DNA of 64,000 nt, taken from assembly GCF_041468085.1 (NCBI RefSeq), contig NZ_CP121017.1, positions 3,165,676-3,229,675 on the forward strand, written 5' to 3'. The notes beneath the pieces are model-generated. The model was given only the letters and a program-made list of their open reading frames with translations, ran no database searches and had not been told where the DNA came from. This document shows positions 37,532 through 46,510 of this stretch, piece by piece. Both the position numbers and the translations under genes were made by a program. The DNA comes from Tistrella mobilis. GTDB taxonomy: Bacteria; Pseudomonadota; Alphaproteobacteria; Tistrellales; Tistrellaceae. The first letter of the stretch is position 1, and each line of letters opens with the position of its first letter.

Positions 37532-38176
37532 ATGACGTCGACGGTCGCGGATGCGCCCAGACAGCGGCGCGGAAGGCTGCGTTTCGAGAGCATTCTCGAC
37601 GCGGCGGAAAGTGTGCTCCAGCAGCGGGGCACCACCGAAATCAGCCTGCCCGAGGTGGCGGCGGCGGCAGGCGTGCCGCCGGCCTCGCTCTACCATTACT
37701 TTCCCAACACGCGGGTGCTGCTGTTCGAGCTGGCCCGGCGCTATATGGAAAAGTTCGAGGTTCTGGCCGAAGAGGAGGTCGATCACGACCGGCTGGAGGC
37801 CTGGACCGATCTGTTCCGCATCCATTGCGACCGGGCGCTCGGCTTCTATCGCAGTCATCCGGTGGCGATGCGGCTGCTGCTGGGGCCGGAAAGCGGCTGG
37901 CAGATCCGATCGGCCGATCTGTCCGCCAACCGCCAGATCGGCGAGATCCAGTATGACCGGCTGCTCCGCCATTTCGTGGTGCCCGACAGCGACGAGCTGG
38001 CCCGCGCCCTGCCCGTCTCGATCACCATCGGCGATGCGATCTGGGCCCTGTCCTTCGCCCGCGATGGTGATGTGACGCCCGACATGGCCGCGGAATCGCT
38101 CCGCGCCCGCATCGCCTATCTGCGCCTCTATATTGCCGAGAACACGCCCAAGCGCGTCCATCCCCTGGGGGGTTGA
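37532..38176 (+). CDS. TetR-family transcriptional regulator
   Basis: 214 residues from the ATG at 37532, with GGGGGGAGCC immediately upstream; a Met 12 codons earlier lacks this. N-terminal helix-turn-helix: ILDAAESVLQQRGTTEISLPEVAAAAGVPPASLYHYFPN. The C-terminal domain is typical in length. It is followed 3 bases later by a transaminase gene and is probably the local regulator of that operon. Confidence 0.92.
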   Translation: MTSTVADAPRQRRGRLRFESILDAAESVLQQRGTTEISLPEVAAAAGVPPASLYHYFPNTRVLLFELARRYMEKFEVLAEEEVDHDRLEAWTDLFRIHCDRALGFYRSHPVAMRLLLGPESGWQIRSADLSANRQIGEIQYDRLLRHFVVPDSDELARALPVSITIGDAIWALSFARDGDVTPDMAAESLRARIAYLRLYIAENTPKRVHPLGG

Positions 38177-38179
38177 GCC

Positions 38180-39130
38180 ATGACCGATCAGAACGACAAC
38201 AAGGCGGGCCGCTTTGCCGGTGGTGCCGCCTGGGTCCGCGGCCGTTTCGTGCCCATGGACGAGGCCGTCCTGCCCGTCACCGACTGGGGCTTCACCCGGT
38301 CGGATGTGGTCTACGACGTGGTCCACGTCCATGACGGCGCCTTTTTCCGCCTGCAGGACCATCTGGACCGGTTCGAGCGGGCGATGGCGCGCCGGCGGCT
38401 GAAGCCGGCCGAAGACCGGGCGGCGATCGAGGCGATCCTGCATCGCTGCGTGGCGCTGGCGGGGCTGTCCCATGCCTATGTCGCCATGGCCTGTTCACGC
38501 GGCCGGCCGCGGGTGGCCGGGTCGCGCCGCCCGGAAGACTGCGACAACCATCTGATCGCCTATGCCATCCCCTGGATCGACGTGATCCCCAAGGACGTTC
38601 AGGCCCGCGGCGCGCATCTGTGGATCGCCGGCACACCGCGCGTGCCCGATGCCTCGGTCGACCCCACGGTCAAGAACTACCAGTGGAGCGACCTGACCTC
38701 GGGCCTGCTGGAGGCCCATGACGAGGGGTACGACACCGCGATCCTGTTCGACCGCGACGGCTTCCTGACCGAAGGGCCGGGCTTCAACGTGTTCATCGTC
38801 TCGGGCGACCGGGTGCTGACCCCCGATCGCGGCGCCCTCCAGGGCATCACCCGCAAGACGGTGCTGGAACTGTGCGACGGGCTGGGCCTTGTGGGCCGGG
38901 TGGCGCCGATCACGCGCGAGATGCTGGACGAGGCCGACGAGGTCTTCACCACCACCACCGCCGGCGGGGTGATGCCGGTGTCGCGGGTGGGGGGCCGGAT
39001 CCTGGGCAATGACCGGCCGGGCCCCGTGACCATGCGGCTCTACGACGCCTATTGGGCGGCCCATGCCGATCCGCGCTATGCAACGCCGGTGCTGCCGCTG
39101 GACGCGACCGCCGGGCTGGAGGCCGCCTGA
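38180..39130 (+). CDS. Class IV aminotransferase, (R)-amine transaminase-like
   Basis: 316 residues, fold-type IV PLP enzyme. The catalytic Lys is in SVDPTVKNYQWSDL; other family landmarks are LTEGPGFNVFIV, TPDRGALQGITRKTV and TTTTAGGVMPVSRV, with a C-terminal YDAYWAAH. This set resembles fungal and bacterial (R)-selective amine:pyruvate transaminases more than branched-chain or D-alanine enzymes. It is tied to its neighbours by a 3-base gap and by a 1-base overlap (TGATG), so it belongs to a TetR-transaminase-amidase operon. Confidence 0.88.
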   Translation: MTDQNDNKAGRFAGGAAWVRGRFVPMDEAVLPVTDWGFTRSDVVYDVVHVHDGAFFRLQDHLDRFERAMARRRLKPAEDRAAIEAILHRCVALAGLSHAYVAMACSRGRPRVAGSRRPEDCDNHLIAYAIPWIDVIPKDVQARGAHLWIAGTPRVPDASVDPTVKNYQWSDLTSGLLEAHDEGYDTAILFDRDGFLTEGPGFNVFIVSGDRVLTPDRGALQGITRKTVLELCDGLGLVGRVAPITREMLDEADEVFTTTTAGGVMPVSRVGGRILGNDRPGPVTMRLYDAYWAAHADPRYATPVLPLDATAGLEAA

Positions 39131-40800
39131 TGAGCACGGCAACCGGTTCCGGATCCGCACGGGGCGACCGCCCCGGCGGTGACCTGCGGGCAAAGCCGTT
39201 GTCAGGGCCGCGCAACGGCGCCCGGGAACTCTGGGCAGAGCGTCCGGAACCCGACGGGCCGGCGGCCGCCTGGTGCTATTCCGACCGGCGGAGCTACCGG
39301 CCGGGAGAAACGGTGCGGTTGCACCTGTCGTCGACCCTGAAAGCGGTGCGCCTGCGCATCCTGCGCGAGGGGGCGACGCCACGGCTCGCGGCCGAAATCG
39401 GGCCGCTGGAAACCGGGTTCCATGCGGTGCCCGAACGGGCCTGGGAAACCGGCTGTGGCTGGCCGGTGGCCCATGACTGGACCATCCCTGCCGATCTGGC
39501 CCCCGGCGGCTATCTGATCGAGATCCGCGATGCCGCAGACCCGGCCGCCCTGCCCCTGGGTCACCATCTGGTGGTGATCCGCAATCCGGAACCGGCGGGC
39601 GGCATCGCCCTGGTCGCCGCCACCGGCACCTGGTCGGCCTATAACGACTGGGGCGGCGCCAATCACTATTACGGCATGGACCCGGAGCGTCCGCGCGGCC
39701 GCTCCCCCATCCTCTCGACCCAGAGACCCTGGGCGCGCGGCCAGATCCAGCTGCCCGAGGGGGCGCCCCGGTCGGTGAACGCGATCCGCCCCCGCGGCCC
39801 CGGTCCGGCACGCTATGACTGCGTCGAATGGGCCTTCCTGCACGGCTTCACCAAATATTACGCGCTCGCCGGCTGGGCCTCCTACGAACGGCCCTTCCTG
39901 ATCTGGGCGGAACAGGCCGGCTATCGGGTCGAGGTATTGACGCAGGAAGACCTCCATGCCGACCCGGCGGCGCTGGACGGCTATGACTGCGCGGTCTTCG
40001 TCGGCCATGACGAATACTGGTCGGCCGAAATGCGCGACACGGTGGACGGCTATGTCGCGCGTGGCGGCAGGGTGGCGCGCTTCGCCGGCAATTTCCTCTG
40101 GCAGATCCGGCTGGAGGACGATCTCCGCCGCCAGGTCTCGTACAAATACGATGCCCGCACCCATGATCCGATCCGGCTGTCGGGCGACACCACCCGCCTC
40201 ACCAGCGCCTGGGAAGACCCGCTGGTCGGCCGGCCGGGGGCGGAAACCTTCGGCGTGAATGCGCTCCGCGGCATCTATGCCGCCTTCGGCGGCATGGCGC
40301 GGCGGGCACCGCGCGGCTTCACCGTCTTCCGGCCGGAACACTGGGCCTTTGCCGGCACGGGGCTCTGCTATGCCGACATGTTCGGCGACGAGGCCAATAT
40401 CTTCGGCTTCGAAATGGACGGGCTGGACTACACCTTTACCGACGGCCTGCCGGAACCCCGCTTCACCGACGGCGCGCCGGATGGTCTTCAGATCCTGGCC
40501 ATGGGCTGGGCGACCCTGGCCGAAGGCGGCCGGCCCCAGGACGGCTGGTCACTGATGCTGGGCGATGCCGATGCCCGCTTCCGCGCCGCGCTGCTGACCG
40601 ACGATGCGTCGGAGGAAAGCCTCCGCAAACATGCCCGCGGCAGCGGCATGGTGGTGCATTTCACCAAGGGCGCCGGCGAGGTGTTCACCGCCGGCACCTG
40701 CGAATGGGTCAACGGGCTGATCACCCGCGACCCCTATACCGAGCGGGTGACGCGCAACGTGCTGGACCGGTTTTGTGGGGGGCGGGTGCACGGAGGTTGA
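39130..40800 (+). CDS. N,N-dimethylformamidase large-subunit-like protein
   Basis: 556 residues from the ATG at 39130, overlapping the previous stop by one base. The first 180 residues form a beta-sandwich-like part. The rest matches the C-terminal domain of the iron-dependent dimethylformamidase beta subunit: TWSAYNDWGGANHYYG, FLHGFTKYYALAGW, VFVGHDEYWSAEMRD and RFAGNFLWQIR. In the known enzyme, two Tyr and one Glu hold a single iron; candidate residues lie in these motifs. No small subunit gene is adjacent. An amide or formamide substrate linked to amine metabolism is inferred from the transaminase partner. Confidence 0.8.
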   Translation: MSTATGSGSARGDRPGGDLRAKPLSGPRNGARELWAERPEPDGPAAAWCYSDRRSYRPGETVRLHLSSTLKAVRLRILREGATPRLAAEIGPLETGFHAVPERAWETGCGWPVAHDWTIPADLAPGGYLIEIRDAADPAALPLGHHLVVIRNPEPAGGIALVAATGTWSAYNDWGGANHYYGMDPERPRGRSPILSTQRPWARGQIQLPEGAPRSVNAIRPRGPGPARYDCVEWAFLHGFTKYYALAGWASYERPFLIWAEQAGYRVEVLTQEDLHADPAALDGYDCAVFVGHDEYWSAEMRDTVDGYVARGGRVARFAGNFLWQIRLEDDLRRQVSYKYDARTHDPIRLSGDTTRLTSAWEDPLVGRPGAETFGVNALRGIYAAFGGMARRAPRGFTVFRPEHWAFAGTGLCYADMFGDEANIFGFEMDGLDYTFTDGLPEPRFTDGAPDGLQILAMGWATLAEGGRPQDGWSLMLGDADARFRAALLTDDASEESLRKHARGSGMVVHFTKGAGEVFTAGTCEWVNGLITRDPYTERVTRNVLDRFCGGRVHGG

Positions 40801-40866
40801 TTGCCCCCCAGGAACACTCCCCGTCTCTAAACCGTATTGCAGGGGCCCTTATCCTGCGTACTTTCC

Positions 40867-40891
40867 GAGGCCCGCGCTTAGCGCGGGTCTC
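40867..40891. terminator. Stem-loop downstream of the DMFase-like gene
   Basis: GAGGCCCGCGC pairs with GCGCGGGTCTC around TTA (11 bp with one G-T pair). No T-run follows. It lies between convergent genes and may act as a bidirectional terminator or end-stabilising hairpin. Confidence 0.45.
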
Positions 40892-40935
40892 CGTGTATCC
40901 GGGGTATGCGATGATGTACATTGCCGCCGCAAGCT

Positions 40936-40979
40936 TCCGGGAGTGCTGCACCCGAAGAAATCGTCGCAGCACTCCCGGA
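40936..40979. repeat. Perfect 14-bp inverted repeat between convergent genes
   Basis: TCCGGGAGTGCTGC and its exact complement are separated by 16 bases. An outer pair TATCCGGG (40896-40903) / CCCGGATA (41001-41008) frames it. The rest of the 230-base gap (40801-41034) holds no gene. It may be a transcription-end structure or a small palindromic mobile repeat. Confidence 0.6.
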
Positions 40980-41034
40980 CGTGACCGGGCAGAAATGACG
41001 CCCGGATATACAGGCAGTCAGGAGCCGACAGCCG

Positions 41035-41829
41035 TTACAGCTGCACCTTCTCCGTCCGCTTGCCGACGAAATCGCCCAGCCGGCCCTGGACGTCGTCGAT
41101 GGCGGTCTGGACCATGCACATGATCAGGCCTTCGGTGTAAAGGCCGTCGGTGGCCGACATGTCCGAGATCTTGTTGATCGCGGTGACGATGGCGTAATTC
41201 GACAGCCGGGCATTGCCGGCGATCTTGCGGGCGAGGTCCAGCGCCGTCGCGCGGGCGTCGTCGGCGATGTAATGGGCAAGGCCCAGGCGCCGGCCCTCTT
41301 CCACATCGATCACGCGGCCGGTGAGCATCAGCTCGATCATGCGGCCGGGGGTGATGATGCGCGCGACGCGGACGGTGGCGCCGCCGCCGGTGAAGATGCC
41401 GCGCTGGCCCTCGGGCAGGGCGAAATAGGCGGTGCGGTCGGCGACGCGGACATGGGCGGCGGCCGCCAGTTCCAGCCCGCCGCCGACCACCGCACCCTGC
41501 ATGGCCGCCACGATCGGGATGCCGCCATGCTGCATCTTGTCGAAAGCCCGGTGCCAGCCCTGGCAGACCCGCATGAACTCGGTCGGCGAGCGGCGCTTGG
41601 CGTGATGTTCCTTCAGATCCAGCCCGGCGCAGAAATGCGGGCCTTCGGTCTGCAGCACCACGGCGCCCACCTCGGGCGGCACATTGGAGAAGAAGGCGTC
41701 GATCTTCGCCACCGCCGCCTCGTCGAGCGCATTGCGCATCTCGGGCCGGTTGATGGTGACGATCGCGACATTGCCGTCGATCTCGATCTTCAGCACGTCG
41801 TCGGATGAGGGGGCGGGAATGGTGGTCAT
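41035..41829 (-). CDS. Enoyl-CoA hydratase/isomerase family protein
   Basis: 264 residues from the ATG at 41829 (CCGGAG upstream); the frame continues upstream only through non-coding sequence. Crotonase motifs: FCAGLDLKEHHAK and GAVVGGGLELAAAAHVRVAD (the oxyanion-hole loops). The Glu of EGQRGIFTGGGATVRV lies where hydratases carry a catalytic acid. It is divergent from an AraC-type regulator, which probably controls it. The acyl-CoA substrate is unknown. Confidence 0.9.
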   Translation of the reverse strand: MTTIPAPSSDDVLKIEIDGNVAIVTINRPEMRNALDEAAVAKIDAFFSNVPPEVGAVVLQTEGPHFCAGLDLKEHHAKRRSPTEFMRVCQGWHRAFDKMQHGGIPIVAAMQGAVVGGGLELAAAAHVRVADRTAYFALPEGQRGIFTGGGATVRVARIITPGRMIELMLTGRVIDVEEGRRLGLAHYIADDARATALDLARKIAGNARLSNYAIVTAINKISDMSATDGLYTEGLIMCMVQTAIDDVQGRLGDFVGKRTEKVQL

Positions 41830-41994
41830 GCTGGCTCTCCGGATCTGCTGGCGGAATGCGCCGCACGCGGCACGCTGTGCCGGCGCCTTGCTCGCAGGCA
41901 TACGCTGAAATCCCGCCGGAAAAAATCCCACGACCCGCCGCGGGATATGCATAATCCGCCAAACTTCATCCACGCGCGGCAGGAGGGCGGAGAT

Positions 41995-43071
41995 ATGCAG
42001 ACCGATGCCGGCGACACGCTCTCGACCGGCTTCGTGCACGGGTTGCTGGAGGCGGCAGCCGGCATCACCACGCCCGACCGGCTGCGCAGCTTCGTCGCCG
42101 CGGCCGGCATCGCCCCCGACCTGCTGGATGCGCCGGCGGCCCGCGTGACCCGCGACCAGATGGTGGCGCTGTACCAGCAGGTGGCCATCGGCACCGGCGA
42201 CGAGATGATGGGGCTGTGGTCGCGACGGATCCGCACCGGATCGCTGAAGCTGCTGTGCACCGCGATGCTCGATGCGCCCTCGATCCTGACCGCGCTCTAT
42301 CGCTTCACCCGGGTCTGGAACCTGCTGCTCGACGACTGGCGGCTGGACTGCCGCCGCCTGGGCGAGACCATCGAGGTGACGCTGGAGAAAGCCGCAGACG
42401 ACGCCCGGACCCGCCCCTTCGGCCATGCGCTGATGATGAAGCTGCATCACGGCGTGACCTCGTGGCTGGCCGGCCGGGAAACCCCGGTGACCGGGGTGGA
42501 TTTCGCCTTCCCGGCACCGGCCCATGCCGCCGATCACGCCCTGCTCTTCCCCTGCCCCGTGCGCTTCGACGCGCCGGTCACCCGGCTTTGCATGCCGGCC
42601 GCGATCGGGCGGGAGAGCTTCCGGCGCAGCCGGCAGGAGATGCTGCCTTTCCTGCAGGCGGCCCCGCGGCAATGGCTGTTCACCACACTGCGCGAACCGC
42701 AGATGGCCGACCGGGTGCGCGACGAACTGGCCCGCCATCTGTCCGGCCCCGCCGATCTGGCGGCGGTGGCCGCCGCCCTCGGCCAGTCGACCCGCAGCCT
42801 GTCACGCCGGCTGGCAGAGGAAGGCACCAGCTTCCGGGCGGTGAAAGAGGCGCTGCGCCGCGACATCGCGATCCGCGACCTCACCCGCACCGACCGGCCG
42901 ATCGCGGCGATCGCGGCGGCGCTGGGCTTCGATTCCGCCGCGGTCTTCCACCGTGCCTTCAAAAGCTGGACCGGCAGCACCCCGGGGGCCTATCGCCAGC
43001 CGGGCGGCGGGGCGGCCGGCGGGGAGAGCGGCGCTCCTACTTCGCGGCGCGGAACACGAGCGGGTTCATGA
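41995..43071 (+). CDS. AraC-family regulator (OruR/ArgR-like N-terminal domain)
   Basis: 358 residues from the ATG at 41995 (GGCGGAGAT upstream). The N-terminal half is the arabinose-binding-like domain common in AraC regulators of fatty-acid or amino-acid catabolism. The C-terminal double helix-turn-helix shows DLAAVAAALGQSTRSLSRRLAEEGTSFRAV and IAAIAAALGFDSAAVFHRAFKSWTGSTPGAYR. It is divergent from the enoyl-CoA hydratase gene with a 165-base shared control region. Its last 35 bases overlap the convergent FAD oxidase gene. Confidence 0.92.
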   Translation: MQTDAGDTLSTGFVHGLLEAAAGITTPDRLRSFVAAAGIAPDLLDAPAARVTRDQMVALYQQVAIGTGDEMMGLWSRRIRTGSLKLLCTAMLDAPSILTALYRFTRVWNLLLDDWRLDCRRLGETIEVTLEKAADDARTRPFGHALMMKLHHGVTSWLAGRETPVTGVDFAFPAPAHAADHALLFPCPVRFDAPVTRLCMPAAIGRESFRRSRQEMLPFLQAAPRQWLFTTLREPQMADRVRDELARHLSGPADLAAVAAALGQSTRSLSRRLAEEGTSFRAVKEALRRDIAIRDLTRTDRPIAAIAAALGFDSAAVFHRAFKSWTGSTPGAYRQPGGGAAGGESGAPTSRRGTRAGS

Positions 43072-44464
43072 TGCCCTTGGGATCCACCGCCTTGCGCAGC
43101 CGGGCGATCAGCTCGGCGCGCGGCTTCGGGCAGCGCCTGGCATAAGAGGCGGCCTTCAGCCGGCCGATGCCGTGCTCAGCGCTGATCGAGCCCGAGAACT
43201 GATCGACCACCCGATAGGTGATGTCCGACACGCCCTCGACCGCATCCCTGGATGCACCGGCCGGCAGCTGGACGTTGAAGTGGATATTGCCGTCGCCCAG
43301 ATGGCCGAAGGGGTTGATCAGCGCATCCGGATGCACCCGCCAGATCGCTTCCGAGGCTGCATGGACGAAGGCCGGCACGTCGGACACCTGGACCGAGACG
43401 TCGTGCTTGACCTGAATGCCCGGCGCCAGGCGCTGGCCTTCGACGATGGCTTCACGCAGCAGCCAGAGCGCCTTGGCCTGGGCCTCGCTTTGGGCAATCG
43501 TGCCGTCGGTGACGAGCCCGGCCGAGAAGGCCTCTTCGACCAGCCGGTCCAGATCCTCCTGCAGGCGTTCGTCGGAACGGCCGGAGATTTCGGTCAGCAC
43601 CGTCCATTCCGGCCGGCCGTCCAGCGGGTCGACCGCGCCCGCCACATGGGCGGTGGCGAAATCGATGCCCTGGCGCGGGATCAGCTCGAAGCTTTCCACC
43701 GCATCGCCGGTGAATTCGCGGCAGAGCGACAGCAGCTTCGGCCCGTCGGCGAGCGAGGGCAGCGCGAAGAACAGGGTGCGGCTGGCGCGCAGCTGCGGGA
43801 ACAGCTTGAGCGAGGCGGCCGTCACGATGCCGAGCGTGCCCTCGGCGCCGATGAACAGCTGCTTCAGATCATAGCCGACATTGTTCTTGCGCAGGGTGGT
43901 CAGCTCCGACAGCACCGAGCCGTCGGGCAGCACCACCTCCAGCCCCAGCACCAGATCGCGCATCATGCCATAGCGCATCACATGGATGCCGCCGGCATTG
44001 GTGGCGATCAGCCCGCCGATCTGGGCGGTGCCTTCGGCCCCCAGGCTGAGCGGGAATTTGCGCCCGGCATCGGCGGCGGCACGCTGGACCGTCTCCAGCA
44101 CGCAGCCCGCCTCCACCACCATCGAGAAATCGATGGTGTCGAGCGCACGGATCCGGTTCATCCGGCCCAGCTGCAACAGGATCGAGGCACCGTCGAGCCC
44201 CGGCACCGCCCCGCCGACCAGGCCGGTATTGCCGCCCTGGGGCACGATCGCGATCCCGGCCTCGGCACAAAGCCGCACCACGCCCGCGACCTCTTCGGTC
44301 GATTGGGGGCGGACCACGGCGATCGCCCGGCCCTTGTAGAGCTTCCGCCAGTCCTCGAGAAACGGCGCCATGTCGCCGTCATCGGTGATCAGACCGCGCG
44401 GGCCGGTGATCCCGCGCAGGCGGTCGATCAGGGTGTCGGGCGCGATGGTGGCGGCGGCAGGCAT
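43037..44464 (-). CDS. FAD-linked 2-hydroxyacid dehydrogenase (GlcD/D2HGDH type)
   Basis: 475 residues. FAD-binding PCMH fold: VPQGGNTGLVGGAVP, LSLGAEGTAQIGGLIATNAGG and GAEGTLGIVTAASLKLFP. The C-terminal FAD-oxidase domain has INPFGHLGDGNIHFNVQ and SAEHGIGRLK (metal/substrate His residues). Members oxidise D-lactate, glycolate or D-2-hydroxyglutarate. It is divergent from the FadR-amidohydrolase fusion gene, with a FadR-type operator between them, so it probably works in the same pathway. Confidence 0.9.
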   Translation of the reverse strand: MPAAATIAPDTLIDRLRGITGPRGLITDDGDMAPFLEDWRKLYKGRAIAVVRPQSTEEVAGVVRLCAEAGIAIVPQGGNTGLVGGAVPGLDGASILLQLGRMNRIRALDTIDFSMVVEAGCVLETVQRAAADAGRKFPLSLGAEGTAQIGGLIATNAGGIHVMRYGMMRDLVLGLEVVLPDGSVLSELTTLRKNNVGYDLKQLFIGAEGTLGIVTAASLKLFPQLRASRTLFFALPSLADGPKLLSLCREFTGDAVESFELIPRQGIDFATAHVAGAVDPLDGRPEWTVLTEISGRSDERLQEDLDRLVEEAFSAGLVTDGTIAQSEAQAKALWLLREAIVEGQRLAPGIQVKHDVSVQVSDVPAFVHAASEAIWRVHPDALINPFGHLGDGNIHFNVQLPAGASRDAVEGVSDITYRVVDQFSGSISAEHGIGRLKAASYARRCPKPRAELIARLRKAVDPKGIMNPLVFRAAK

Positions 44465-44587
44465 GGCTCCGGTTCCTCCGAATGATTGGCCGCTCTGCGC
44501 ACGCCTGAGGTGACGAACGGGCCGGCGGCGGGGCGAGGATGGCAGGCTTGCGTCCCTCTGCCCAGGGTAAATTCATACATCGGATTT

Positions 44588-44604
44588 CAGTTGTCAGACA
44601 ACTG
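44588..44604. promoter_or_regulatory. FadR-family operator
   Basis: CAGTTGTCAGACAACTG is a perfect 17-bp palindrome. Its core TTGTCAGACAA fits the FadR-subfamily consensus TNGTNNNACNA at every fixed position. It lies between the divergent FAD dehydrogenase gene (start 44464) and the gene for the FadR-type fusion protein (start about 44709), so it is the obvious binding site for that protein. Confidence 0.75.
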
Positions 44605-44708
44605 ACGTCATGCTACTCGTGACAACAGGCCGCGCCACTGGCATCAAGACCCTATGGGGACCCGCTTTGCGGGCTCCGCCATCCAAGGACAAGGCGCGAC
44701 AGACGGGG

Positions 44709-46370
44709 ATGAAACACGTGACCGACCGCAGCGGAAAGGCGCCGGAACGTCAGTTCCAGGCACTCAATCGTCCGAAAAGACTGTCCGACGAGATCGCCCG
44801 GCAGATTTCCGAGCGGATCGCGACCGGTGTCTTCGCCCCGGGCGAACGCATGCCGACCGAGGCCGAACTCGCCGTCGAGTTCGCCGTGGGCCGCAGCGCC
44901 ATCCGCGAGGCGATCGCAAAATTGAGACAGGAAGGCCTGGTCACCACCCGCCAGGGTGTGGGCGCCTTCGTGACCGAGGATCCGGGTGCCGCCTCGTTCC
45001 AGATCGACACCGACGGGCTCAGGACCATCGAGGATTTCCGTCATGTGATGGAACTCCGCATGGAACTGGAGGTCAGCGTCGCGGCCATGGCCGCGCGCCG
45101 GCGCAGCCGTGCCCAGCTGGAGAAGGTCGAAGAGGCGTTCCAGGCCCTCAAATCCCGGCTGGAGCGGGGGGAAGCGGCGGTCGACGAACAGCACGCCTTT
45201 CACCGCGCGATCGCCATCGCAAGCAACAACCCGCATTACCGCGATTTCATGCAGTTCCTGGCCTCGCGCATCCGCGTGGCGCTGTCGGTGGAAACCGAAC
45301 GCGCGACCGGCGGCCGCGATGCCGCGCGCAAGCTGCTGCGTGAATTCGAGGGAATCCTGACGGCCGTCCGCCTGGGCGATCCGGACAAGGCCCGCCGCGC
45401 GGCCTGGTTCCATCTGCTCCGGTCGGCGGACCGACTGGGCCTCCGCGGCCTGCAGGGTTGGGAAGAAAGCAGGATGACCTTGATCGGAGAGAATCTCATA
45501 CCGGTCTGCGCCCCCGCAGATCCGCAGCCGCGCAAGCCGCGCTTCACCCCGCCGCCGGGCGCCTGCGACTGCCATGCGCATATCTTCGGCCCCGAAAGCC
45601 GCTACCCTTACACGCGGCATCGCACCTATACCCCGCCGGATGCCCTGCTGCCGGCCTATAAGCACATGCTGGCCACGCTGGGCATTCAGCGGGCGGTGAT
45701 CGTGCAGCCCAGCGTCTACGGCACCGACAACCGTGCCACCCTGGATGCGATCCGTGCCGGCGGCCCGGATTTCCGCGGCGTGGTGGTGGTGGACGAGAAT
45801 ATCGACACCGCCGAGATGGAGCGGATGCACGAGGCCGGCGTGCGCGGCGTGCGCATCAACCTGCTGTTCAAGAGCGGCATCGAGGTCTCGGACGTCCGCC
45901 GCCTGGCCGAGAAGATCGCGCCCTTCGGCTGGCATATGCAGATGCTGATCGACGTGTCGGAATTCGCCGACATCCGCGAGACCCTGGGCCGGCTGCCGGT
46001 CGATGTGGTCTTCGATCATCTGGGCCATATGCCGACCTCGATCGGCACCGACCATCCGGGCTTCCAGGAGATGCTGTCGCTGCTGGCCGATGGCCGCGCC
46101 TGGGCCAAGATCTCGGGCGCCTATCGCATCACCTCGGCCAGCCGCACGCCCTATGACGATGTGGCGCCCTATGCCCGCGCGATCATCGCGGCCAATCCGG
46201 AACGGGTGGTCTGGGCCAGCGACTGGCCGCACCCCTATGTCAACATCCCGATGCCGAATGACGGCGACCTGCTCGACATGCTCGACGACTGGGCGCCCGA
46301 CGCCGCCACGCGCGACCGCATTCTGGCAACCAACCCCGCCAAACTCTACGGCTTCGAAGAGTCGTTTTAG
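44709..46370 (+). CDS. FadR-type regulator fused to an amidohydrolase
   Basis: 553 residues from the ATG at 44709 (an ATG at 44610 is possible, but the operator lies just before it). Residues about 20-90: winged helix (LSDEIARQISERIATGVFAPG, then AVGRSAIREAIAKLRQEGLV). About 110-250: FCD ligand domain. From about 265: metal-dependent amidohydrolase of the pyrone-dicarboxylate lactonase-like group, with CDCHAHIFGP, VVFDHLGHMP and VVWASDWPHPY. The join is in frame with no stop. An ATG at 45475, with GGGAAGAAAGCAGG just before it, could still produce the enzyme alone. A regulator carrying its own pathway enzyme is rare. The downstream TRAP genes suggest uptake of the same acid or lactone. Confidence 0.85.
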   Translation: MKHVTDRSGKAPERQFQALNRPKRLSDEIARQISERIATGVFAPGERMPTEAELAVEFAVGRSAIREAIAKLRQEGLVTTRQGVGAFVTEDPGAASFQIDTDGLRTIEDFRHVMELRMELEVSVAAMAARRRSRAQLEKVEEAFQALKSRLERGEAAVDEQHAFHRAIAIASNNPHYRDFMQFLASRIRVALSVETERATGGRDAARKLLREFEGILTAVRLGDPDKARRAAWFHLLRSADRLGLRGLQGWEESRMTLIGENLIPVCAPADPQPRKPRFTPPPGACDCHAHIFGPESRYPYTRHRTYTPPDALLPAYKHMLATLGIQRAVIVQPSVYGTDNRATLDAIRAGGPDFRGVVVVDENIDTAEMERMHEAGVRGVRINLLFKSGIEVSDVRRLAEKIAPFGWHMQMLIDVSEFADIRETLGRLPVDVVFDHLGHMPTSIGTDHPGFQEMLSLLADGRAWAKISGAYRITSASRTPYDDVAPYARAIIAANPERVVWASDWPHPYVNIPMPNDGDLLDMLDDWAPDAATRDRILATNPAKLYGFEESF

Positions 46371-46481
46371 CCCCTCGCCGGGCAGCCACTCCGTGGCCTT
46401 GGCCGCCGCCTCAATGGCGGGAGTCGTTTTAGCCCCTCGGCCCAAGCGGCCACTACCGTGGCCTTGGCCCCCGTCTCGCGA
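46359..46481 (+). repeat. Imperfect 62-bp tandem duplication after the fusion gene
   Basis: Both units begin GAGTCGTTTTAGCCCCTCG, which includes the stop codon of the fusion gene, and both contain a GCCAC...GTGGC hairpin followed by CTTGGCC. The second hairpin (46448-46463, GGCCAC-TACC-GTGGCC) is perfect. It sits in the gap before dctP and may attenuate read-through. Confidence 0.75.
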
Positions 46482-46510
46482 ACTGCCTGAAAAGCAAGAG
46501 GAACGCACCC

